This document shows positions 7,509 to 12,851 of a DNA stretch of 12,851 bases, in pieces. Each line of letters opens with the position of its first letter. Position 1 is the first letter of the stretch. Under the pieces are notes generated by a model, which worked only from the letters and a program-made list of their open reading frames with translations, made no database searches and was not told the DNA's origin. A program made the position numbers and the translations under genes. This DNA comes from JBLHUT01 sp047629975 (lineage in GTDB: Bacteria > Pseudomonadota > Alphaproteobacteria > Rhodobacterales > Rhodobacteraceae): assembly GCA_047629975.1 (NCBI GenBank), contig JBLHUT010000073.1, positions 1 to 12,851 of the forward strand, given 5' to 3'.

Positions 7509-7629
7509 TGCGCGCTCCTCAATATAGTTTGCCGCAACTTTTGTTTGGACCGCGCAGGGGTGCATTGCAATTCGCCCAACGCGATTGTGAGCAACATGTC
7601 ACCCCACAACAAGGCATAGCCACCCGATG
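7509..7629. other. Intergenic region upstream of ynjF
   Basis: These 121 bases separate the flavoprotein gene from ynjF. They contain the ynjF ribosome site but no convincing terminator and no good promoter pair on the minus strand. The gap is long enough for an internal promoter, so whether ynjF-B-C-D is transcribed with the cupin-flavoprotein pair is open. Confidence 0.5.
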
Positions 7630-8694
7630 TCAATCCGACATTAGCCGCCCAAAGACATCCTCGGCGGCCTCAAGCGCCCCCTCAAGAAATCCACCGAATT
7701 CGGAAGCCATCTCGGTTGAACCAAGCCTCAAGCGCCCCTGCCACAGCCCGCTCAGGTTGCGCGCACGGCCATAGGCGGGGTGGCCTGCGGCAGGCAGGTG
7801 GTCGGCAAGCGTTGCAATATCAACCTCTTGTGCCCAGTCCTGAAACAGCAGCTTTTGCGGCGATGCCGCCGCCGGCCCGAACAACCGCTCGAGTTGCGCA
7901 ATGGCAAGAGGGCGCAATTCATCGGCATGGGCCTGCCGGACCTCCGCAGGAACACCGACAAATCCGAACAGGGCAAACCCCTTGCCGCCCGCCGCCGACG
8001 CATCATGAAGCTCGACCATCGGGCCGAACTGGCTCATGGCATCGCCCGACAGACCGGCATGCCGCCAGAACGGGGTGTCATAGACAGCTACAAATTTTGC
8101 CTGCCCCGCCATCCATGTCGGTATGCCCGCCATCGCAGCCATCGCCGGATCCGGCAAAGGCGGGCTGAAGGCAATCCGCGCCTGCGCTATTCTTGGCGGC
8201 ACTGCCAGCACGGCGCGGCGGGCAATAATGGCCTCGTCACTGCCTTGTGCGGCGATATGCAAAGCACCACCCTCTTGTTTGATCGCCGAAACACGCCGTC
8301 CGGAATGCACGCAGGTCGGCGGCAAGGCTGCCAACAACCCCGACACCAATCCGGTCATGCCCCCGTCAATGCGCAACGCACCCTGCATGGATGCTCCTGC
8401 CCCTGCGCGGCGCACGTGGCCGGACCGATCCTCGACAACGGTTGCCCCCTCAAAGGCCTGCTCGAACACCTTGAGCCCGAACCGCGCAATCAATGACGCG
8501 ATGCGCGGTTGCCCCGACCAGAACCACGCAGGGCCAAGATCGAAATCCGCCGCACCAACACGCGCCGAGGATATCCGCCCCCCGAACTGCGCCCGCGCCT
8601 CGAGCACTTGAAAATCCACACAGGCGCGATGCAGCATTTCAGCCAGTGCCAACCCCGACAGCCCGCCCCCGACAATCACAACATCGGTTTTCAT
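7630..8694 (-). CDS. Flavin amine-oxidase family FAD-dependent oxidoreductase
   Basis: Predicted soluble flavoenzyme of 354 residues. It opens with the FAD dinucleotide motif VIVGGGLSGLALAEML (7-22), then LEARAQFGGRISS (31-43), and ends with the FAD-contacting STEMASEFGGFLEGALEAAEDV (326-347), the arrangement of the monoamine oxidase superfamily. The segment GQAKFVAVYDTPFWRHAGLSG keeps the lysine (K200) that in monoamine oxidases contacts the flavin N5 through water. No cysteine suited to covalent FAD attachment and no signal peptide are seen. It is compact compared with typical amine oxidases (430-520 residues). The ATG overlaps the cupin stop as ATGA, indicating translational coupling. The substrate is unknown; an amine is only the family default. 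Confidence 0.85.
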   Translation of the reverse strand: MKTDVVIVGGGLSGLALAEMLHRACVDFQVLEARAQFGGRISSARVGAADFDLGPAWFWSGQPRIASLIARFGLKVFEQAFEGATVVEDRSGHVRRAGAGASMQGALRIDGGMTGLVSGLLAALPPTCVHSGRRVSAIKQEGGALHIAAQGSDEAIIARRAVLAVPPRIAQARIAFSPPLPDPAMAAMAGIPTWMAGQAKFVAVYDTPFWRHAGLSGDAMSQFGPMVELHDASAAGGKGFALFGFVGVPAEVRQAHADELRPLAIAQLERLFGPAAASPQKLLFQDWAQEVDIATLADHLPAAGHPAYGRARNLSGLWQGRLRLGSTEMASEFGGFLEGALEAAEDVFGRLMSD

Positions 8695-9383
8695 CGTGCG
8701 GAAATCTGACCCGGTGCCGTCGGCGGTGTGGCAAGGTGATCGCTTTTGACCCAGATCCGAGCACCCTCCGGCCCCGATCTGGCGCGCAAAGCATGCCCGA
8801 CCGGCAAGCGCAGCCATGAGCCCGTTTCGAAAGGCTCGCCATTCTCGACAAAGCCGCCAGTCAGAACCAGAAGTTCAAGCCCCTTGTGCCCCTCGACAAC
8901 GATATCCGTATCCGCATCCCACAACTCGATGCGCACATCTTCGCGGGCATCGTGGTGCAGCGGGATCACGCCGACACCCGGCCTGTCAGCCGGCGCAACG
9001 GACGCTTGGGCATGGGTGTCGATTGTCACGGCAACACGGTCGTCGGGGTCGAACTGCCACAATTTGACAAGGATCGTCGCCCCCTGCGTGGCGCGCGGCG
9101 TATGCGAGGATTGCGGCGGATTGCGCACATACGTGCCGACCGGAAAGTCGCCGTGTTCATCCTGAAACACACCGTCAAGGACCAGATACTCCTCGCCGCC
9201 CGAATGCACATGCGCCGAAAACGCGCTTCCCGGTGCATAGCGCACAATCGAGGTCGCCCGCGCGACCTCCGCCCCGATGCGGTCAAGCATGCGGCGGTCC
9301 ACCCCCGGCATCGGCGAGGCGACCCAAGGTATCCGGGCCGCGTGCACAACGGCACGCACCGTAAAATCAGCGTTTATCTGCAT
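8691..9383 (-). CDS. Two-domain cupin protein with ChrR-like metal site
   Basis: A 230-residue bicupin. In domain 1 the ligands H58, H60, E64 and H94 (HVHSGGEEYLVLDGVFQDEHGD, then PPQSSH) have the same spacing as the zinc ligands recalled for the ChrR cupin (H141, H143, E147, H177). The N-terminal anti-sigma zinc domain of ChrR is absent and no sigma factor gene lies nearby, so it is not a ChrR orthologue. Domain 2 (about 140-215) has E164, H166, E170 and H197, a partly altered metal site. The stop overlaps the start of the flavoprotein gene, implying a shared task. Candidate roles, all inferred: sensing or detoxifying reactive oxygen or carbonyl species, or an oxygenase or isomerase step. 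Confidence 0.82.
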   Translation of the reverse strand: MQINADFTVRAVVHAARIPWVASPMPGVDRRMLDRIGAEVARATSIVRYAPGSAFSAHVHSGGEEYLVLDGVFQDEHGDFPVGTYVRNPPQSSHTPRATQGATILVKLWQFDPDDRVAVTIDTHAQASVAPADRPGVGVIPLHHDAREDVRIELWDADTDIVVEGHKGLELLVLTGGFVENGEPFETGSWLRLPVGHALRARSGPEGARIWVKSDHLATPPTAPGQISAR

Positions 9384-9408
9384 CTTCAGGTTCCCTTGCC
9401 AAACGGTG

Positions 9409-9441
9409 CGGCTGACCGGACGGGTTGCATCGGGTCAGCCG
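9409..9441. repeat. Inverted repeat between yghU and the cupin gene
   Basis: CGGCTGACC (9409-9417) is matched by GGTCAGCCG (9433-9441), a perfect 9-base inverted repeat with a 15-base loop, in the 98-base gap between yghU and the cupin gene. No T-tract flanks it on either strand. It may be an mRNA-processing or stabilising hairpin, or an operator for a promoter in front of the cupin gene. Confidence 0.6.
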
Positions 9442-9481
9442 GGAGATAGTGCAGCCAGACACGGCCGCGGGCGCACGAAAT

Positions 9482-10363
9482 TTACGACGTGCCGGCGGGC
9501 GCGATCTTGTCCTGGGTTTTCGTGTCGAAATCGCTGGCATCATGACGCTCGTGCAACTGCGTTTCCGGCTCTCCGGATGTCCGGTTCACCATCCGTCCAC
9601 GCTTGACCGCAGGGCGGGCGTCGATCTCTTTGGCCCAGCGCTGCACGTTGGTGTAGCTTTCCACGTCCAGAAACGTGCCGGCATTGTATAAACGCCCCAG
9701 CGCCAATTGCCCGTACCAAGCCCAGATCGCCATATCCGCAATCGTGTAATCGTCACCACCGATAAAGCGATGAACCGCCAGTTCACGATCAAGAACATCA
9801 AGCTGGCGCTTGGTCTCCATGGCGAACCGGTCGATGCAATATTCGATCTTTTCGGGCGCATAGGCGTAAAAATGGCCAAAACCACCACCCAGATACGGCG
9901 CACTGCCCATTTGCCAGAACAACCAAGAGAGGCATTCTGTGCGCGCGCTCAGCTCTTTTGGCAAAAAGGCATCAAACTTTTCGGCAAGATACAGCAGGAT
10001 CGCACCGGATTCGAACACCCGCGTCGGGGTTGGCGTGCTGCGGTCCACCAAGGCCGGAATTTTGGAATTCGGGTTAATGTCGACAAACCCGCTGCCGAAC
10101 TGGTCACCGTCACCGATGCGGATCAGGTACGCGTCATATTCCGCCTCCTTGATACCCAGCGCCAGCAACTCTTCAAGCATCACGGTCACCTTGACGCCGT
10201 TCGGGGTGCCCATCGAATAAAGCTGGAACGGATGCTCCCCGACAGGCAATGGCTTGTCATGGGTGACCCCCGCGACGGGGCGGTTGATTTTGGCAAAGGT
10301 CCCACCATTTTCGGCGTCCCAGGTCCAGACTTCAGGCGGGGTATAGGAAGAGTTCTGTGTCAT
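9482..10363 (-). CDS. yghU: Nu-class glutathione transferase / disulfide-bond oxidoreductase YghU
   Basis: Cytoplasmic glutathione-dependent enzyme of 293 residues; E. coli YghU is 288. Near-complete resemblance to recalled YghU: EVWTWDAENGGTFAKINRPV at the start, LPVGEHPFQLYSMGTPNGVKVTVMLEELLALG, AEYDAYLIRIGDGDQF, PNSKIPAL, the long GHFYAYAPEKIEY and the tail QLHERHDASDFDTKTQDK. The thioredoxin-like domain carries T53-P-N55, the Thr/Asn pair that binds glutathione in Nu-class enzymes in place of a Tyr, Ser or Cys. Family members have disulfide-bond reductase and peroxidase activity. The start at 10363 has only a weak GAG-containing ribosome site. It lies 98 bases upstream of the cupin gene, on the same strand, and is transcribed away from udh. 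Confidence 0.93.
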   Translation of the reverse strand: MTQNSSYTPPEVWTWDAENGGTFAKINRPVAGVTHDKPLPVGEHPFQLYSMGTPNGVKVTVMLEELLALGIKEAEYDAYLIRIGDGDQFGSGFVDINPNSKIPALVDRSTPTPTRVFESGAILLYLAEKFDAFLPKELSARTECLSWLFWQMGSAPYLGGGFGHFYAYAPEKIEYCIDRFAMETKRQLDVLDRELAVHRFIGGDDYTIADMAIWAWYGQLALGRLYNAGTFLDVESYTNVQRWAKEIDARPAVKRGRMVNRTSGEPETQLHERHDASDFDTKTQDKIAPAGTS

Positions 10364-10630
10364 GCGCTCGCTCTTGCAATTAAAGTGTCCACATTGGACC
10401 TACAGCATTGGCCCTCAAGTTGCACGGGCCGGCAAGGGACTGAAACGCGGTCTCGCGCAAATGTGCAGGCACGCACCGCGGCACGCGCACCGACCGGGTC
10501 ATTGAAAATACACCGGATTGCAGTTGTTCGCATGACTCTTCCGGCGCATAAGCGAAAGATACTCGCATCATCATCCGTCACTGCGTAACAATGTCGTGGC
10601 ATCCCAAGCCATAATTTTCGAGGATTTCAG
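10364..10630. other. Divergent intergenic region, yghU / udh
   Basis: These 267 bases lie between two divergent genes and should hold both promoters. A small dyad, GTCCA-CAT-TGGAC (10387-10399), lies 24 bases before the yghU start codon, beside a TTTAAT on the minus strand that could serve as a -10. CATAAT at 10610-10615 lies close to udh but has no matching -35. The udh ribosome site is GAGGA about 6 bases before its ATG. No open frame with coding character is seen in the region. Confidence 0.5.
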
Positions 10631-11467
10631 ATGAAAAAGATTGTTCTGACCGGGGCCGCCGGGCGGCTTGGATCCTACCTCAGAGAGCCTTTGTCACAAA
10701 TGGCTGACACCTTGATCAGCACCGACATCGTTGATGATTTCGGCACGCTCTATCCCGGTGAGCAATATGTCTATGCGGACCTGACCGACTACCCCGCGCT
10801 GCACAAGCTGCTGGAGGGGGCCGATATGGTCGTTCACTTTGGCGCGCTGTGCGACGAGGCCCCGTTCGAGCAAATTCTGGGGCCCAATATCGTCGGAGCC
10901 TATAACATCTGGGAAGCGGCTTACCAGACCGGTGTGCGGCGTGTGGTCTACGCAAGTTCGATCCACGCTGTGGGGATGCATGCCAAAACCGACTTTATCG
11001 GCACCGATGCCCCGCACCGGCCCGATACCTTTTACGGGCTTGCCAAATGCTTTGCCGAAGACCTTGCCAGCCTGTATTGGGACAAACGACAGGTCGAAAG
11101 CGTGTGTTTGCGCATTCTGTCATGCGCGCAGGTCAACAATGCCCGCGCGCTGGGGTCGTGGCTGTCGTATGACGACCTGATCCGGCTGGTGCGTTCGGCA
11201 ATCACAACACCGGTTACGGGGTTCAGCATTGTTTACGGCGTTTCTGCGAACGACCGCGCACCGGTCGATAACGCGCGCGCCAGTTTTCTTGGCTACCGGC
11301 CGCAGGACAATGCCGAACAATTCGCCGACAAAGTCTTGGCCGACACCCCGCCGATGGACCGGACGGACCCCGGCAACATGTGCCACGGCGGCCCGTTCGC
11401 CTCTGTCGCACTGGGCAACAGCGGCGTGGCGGGGATGAACATCGTCAATGACCGCAAAAAGACCTGA
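10631..11467 (+). CDS. udh: NAD-dependent uronate dehydrogenase
   Basis: Extended short-chain dehydrogenase, 278 residues, close to the Agrobacterium enzyme (265). It oxidises D-galacturonate or D-glucuronate with NAD+ to the aldarolactone, the first step of the oxidative uronate pathway in the cytoplasm. Visible are the nucleotide-binding GAAGRLG (8-14), SSIH (109-112) and the catalytic pair Y135 and K139 in YGLAKCFAEDLA. PFEQILGPNIVGAYNIWEAA, SWLSYDDLIRLV, YGVSANDRAPVDN and LGYRPQDNAEQF are diagnostic of the Udh branch over other epimerase-like proteins. A GAGGA site precedes the ATG. The carboxy end is slightly longer than in Agrobacterium (SGVAGMNIVNDRKKT). It converges on the lyxose isomerase gene with a 6-base gap. 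Confidence 0.9.
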   Translation: MKKIVLTGAAGRLGSYLREPLSQMADTLISTDIVDDFGTLYPGEQYVYADLTDYPALHKLLEGADMVVHFGALCDEAPFEQILGPNIVGAYNIWEAAYQTGVRRVVYASSIHAVGMHAKTDFIGTDAPHRPDTFYGLAKCFAEDLASLYWDKRQVESVCLRILSCAQVNNARALGSWLSYDDLIRLVRSAITTPVTGFSIVYGVSANDRAPVDNARASFLGYRPQDNAEQFADKVLADTPPMDRTDPGNMCHGGPFASVALGNSGVAGMNIVNDRKKT

Positions 11468-11473
11468 AAGCCG

Positions 11474-12139
11474 TTAGTAATCAGACACCAGCAGATGCAC
11501 GGGTGCGATGTCTTCGACGATATCCGAGAACCGTCCGATCGGCATCTCGAAAACATTGTCGGTGCGGTCGTCATTCACCGTAGAGACCTCGCCAATCAGG
11601 CAATCGCCCCCTTCGGACCAGAAGGCATGCCAGATTCCGGGCATCAAGGTCACGCTCTGGCCCGGTTTCAAGCACAGCTTTCCGCCCGCGCGAAGCGTCA
11701 CAGGCATCCCGTCACTCGGAACCGTCACGTCACTGTCACGGTCGATACCGCCTGCGGCATCGGGCGCAAACAGCTCGATAATCAGATCGCCGCCCCCGCG
11801 GTTGATGATATCCTCTGCCTTAAGATTGTGCCGGTGCATCGGGGACAGCTGGTTTTGCCGCGAGATCATGATTTTTTCGGCATAAAGCATACCCCGTCCC
11901 GCGCTCAGATCGGCGCTTGAGCCGTTGCGTGTCGTGAACAAGAACAGCCCCATTTCATCGAAGCGTCCCTGCCCGTAATCCGTGACATCCCAGCCAAGCC
12001 CCGCATCGCGCAGCGCGGCCGCCTTGGGGTCGCGCATCGCGTCGGGGGTCCAATAGGCAAAGGGTGGCAAGATAAAGCCAAAACTGCGGATGAACGCATC
12101 ACCAGCCATAAGGATATCGTTGATCTCGGATCTGTTCAT
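11474..12139 (-). CDS. D-lyxose/D-mannose isomerase (cupin-fold ketol-isomerase)
   Basis: Cytoplasmic manganese-dependent sugar isomerase of 221 residues (the E. coli relative is about 227), interconverting D-lyxose with D-xylulose and often D-mannose with D-fructose. Metal ligands are readable as H102 and H104 in PMHRHNLKAEDIINRGGGDL, E109, and H171 in MPGIWHAFW, at almost the same numbering as in the structurally known E. coli O157 enzyme. The N-terminal helix MNRSEINDILMAGDAFIRSFGFILPPFAYW is also typical. GGGAG precedes the ATG at 12139. Natural substrates of this family are poorly known, so in this uronate-linked setting a different aldose cannot be excluded. It is followed, tail to tail, by udh. 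Confidence 0.85.
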   Translation of the reverse strand: MNRSEINDILMAGDAFIRSFGFILPPFAYWTPDAMRDPKAAALRDAGLGWDVTDYGQGRFDEMGLFLFTTRNGSSADLSAGRGMLYAEKIMISRQNQLSPMHRHNLKAEDIINRGGGDLIIELFAPDAAGGIDRDSDVTVPSDGMPVTLRAGGKLCLKPGQSVTLMPGIWHAFWSEGGDCLIGEVSTVNDDRTDNVFEMPIGRFSDIVEDIAPVHLLVSDY

Positions 12140-12300
12140 AAAATGCTCCCGTCTGTGTTATTGCGGTCCGGTGTCGGCCGCACGAACCTGCCCCTGCTTG
12201 ACCCGACCGCTTCGACACCCTCTGTCGGACAGGTTTCGTCTTTGACGCGCTCTGTCTCGATAAAGTGCGCTCCGGTTTTCAAATACGGTCTCAGAGGCCC
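12140..12300. other. Intergenic region upstream of the lyxose isomerase gene
   Basis: These 161 bases separate the decarboxylase-like gene from the isomerase gene. An imperfect inverted repeat, AACCTGCCC (12185-12193) with GGACAGGTT (12227-12235), encloses a smaller GACA/TGTC stem, so the minus-strand leader could fold. No T-tract terminator and no convincing promoter hexamer pair were found. An 8-base direct repeat, TCAGAGGC, occurs at 12291-12298 and 12305-12312, straddling the end of the preceding gene. Confidence 0.4.
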
Positions 12301-12684
12301 CTATTCAGAGGCTTCAAGTTCGTCGAAAACCTTTTTGGCGGCACGGAAACATTCAAGCCCCTGAGGCACACCACAATAAATGGCCACCACGTGGATAATC
12401 GCACGGATCTCTTCCTTGGTGACGCCGTTGTTGATCGCACCACGGCAGTGCAACTCCCACTCGTGCATCTTTCCCAAAGCACCAATCATCGACAAATTCA
12501 TCATTGATCTGGTCTTTGGGTCAATCGCCTCGTCTCCCCAACCAAAACCCCAGCACCATTCGGTCATGGCTTCCTGAAACGGGCGGGTAAAATCATCCGC
12601 CGCCGCAAGGTTGTTGGTCACATACTCGGCACCCAAGGTCGACTTGCGCTGTGCGAGGCCCTTTTCAAACAACTTTTCATCCAT
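12301..12684 (-). CDS. Carboxymuconolactone decarboxylase family protein (PcaC-like)
   Basis: Small all-helical protein of 127 residues, the size of PcaC (4-carboxymuconolactone decarboxylase). The CMD fold is visible as DPKTRSMMNLSMIGALGKMHEWELHCRGAINNGVTKEEIRAIIHVVAIYCGVPQG (about 56-109), with LH-x-RGA-NNGV and the IYCG-VP segment shared with PcaC. It has no AhpD-type CxxC pair, so peroxidase activity is unlikely. Beside sugar genes, and without other protocatechuate genes, its true substrate may not be carboxymuconolactone; a lactone or keto-acid decarboxylation in uronate breakdown is a guess. The start at 12684 is chosen for AAAGGAG (12697-12691) six bases upstream, rather than the longer frame from 12747. 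Confidence 0.82.
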   Translation of the reverse strand: MDEKLFEKGLAQRKSTLGAEYVTNNLAAADDFTRPFQEAMTEWCWGFGWGDEAIDPKTRSMMNLSMIGALGKMHEWELHCRGAINNGVTKEEIRAIIHVVAIYCGVPQGLECFRAAKKVFDELEASE

Positions 12685-12728
12685 GACCGGCTCCTTTCGT
12701 TTTGTTTTCAGGTGCAGGATCAGGGGCG

Positions 12729-12743
12729 ACCGGGCACCCCGGT
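12729..12743 (-). other. Short GC hairpin between two minus-strand genes
   Basis: ACCGGG-CAC-CCCGGT is a perfect 6-base stem with a 3-base loop in the 65-base gap ahead of the PcaC-like gene. No T-run follows on the minus strand, so it is more likely an intercistronic processing or stability element than a terminator. It is short enough to be coincidental in GC-rich DNA. Confidence 0.4.
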
Positions 12744-12749
12744 TCAAGA

Positions 12750-12851
12750 CTAATTCACCAGCACGACATATTTAACAATCCGGTTATTGTCGCTGTCAGC
12801 GAAATAATAGGCATTCCCCCTGACCGCGACGCCTTCGGGATCATCAAGAAC
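12750..12851 (-). CDS. C-terminal fragment of an NHL-repeat-like beta-propeller protein
   Basis: The last 33 residues and TAG stop of a gene whose body lies beyond the right edge. The fragment contains DPEGVAVRGNAYYFADSDNNRIVKY, which matches the NHL repeat pattern (P-x-GVAV ... YxADSxNNRI). Such propellers occur in lactonase-like, lyase-like and extracytoplasmic binding proteins, and one repeat cannot decide between them. It ends 65 bases before the PcaC-like gene on the same strand, so the two are probably co-transcribed. Confidence 0.65.
   Translation of the reverse strand, partial: VLDDPEGVAVRGNAYYFADSDNNRIVKYVVLVN

Noticed and set aside
7628..7633. TTGACA -35 box on the minus strand before ynjF
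   Set aside because: It overlaps the stop of the flavoprotein gene and no acceptable -10 hexamer lies 16-18 bases downstream.
8691..9383. The cupin protein as a true ChrR anti-sigma factor
   Set aside because: The zinc-binding anti-sigma domain is missing and no ECF sigma factor gene is adjacent.
12301..12684. The PcaC-like gene as a counterpart of E. coli ynjA, completing the ynj set
   Set aside because: It lacks the CxxC expected of AhpD-type YnjA, is much shorter, and lies about 5 kb away from ynjF behind genes of other function.

Overview
The window is dense, high-GC protein-coding DNA from what is most likely an alphaproteobacterium of the Rhodobacterales/Roseobacter type. This is inferred from codon bias, the GbsR/MarR-cydAB arrangement, the uronate dehydrogenase and the ChrR-like cupin; no rRNA or other taxonomic marker is present. 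There are twelve complete protein genes, one gene cut by the right edge, and no tRNA, rRNA, CRISPR array or insertion sequence. No gene-free stretch exceeds 300 bases; the longest is 267 bases.

Left block (1-3266, + strand): a short leader holding a palindromic operator candidate, a GbsR/MarR-type regulator, then cydA and cydB of a cyanide-insensitive (short Q-loop) bd-type quinol oxidase. The three genes form one tight operon closed by a strong hairpin-plus-T-tract terminator at 3238-3266.

Middle block (3267-10363, - strand, read right to left): yghU (Nu-class glutathione transferase), a two-cupin protein with ChrR-like metal ligands, an amine-oxidase-type flavoprotein whose start overlaps the cupin stop, then ynjF-ynjB-ynjC-ynjD. 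The last four match the uncharacterised E. coli ynj cluster: a CDP-alcohol phosphatidyltransferase-like membrane protein plus an ABC importer (binding protein, double-length permease, ATPase). The recurring link between a lipid head-group enzyme and an importer of unknown substrate is the best candidate for an undescribed system here. A perfect hairpin is built into the ynjB/ynjC junction.

Right block (10364-12851): a divergent intergenic region, uronate dehydrogenase (udh, + strand), then on the - strand a D-lyxose/D-mannose isomerase (cupin fold), a PcaC-like carboxymuconolactone decarboxylase family protein, and the C-terminal end of an NHL-repeat-like protein. This looks like part of a sugar/uronate catabolic locus that continues beyond the window.

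Family assignments come from motif reading and recalled homologues; no database search was run.
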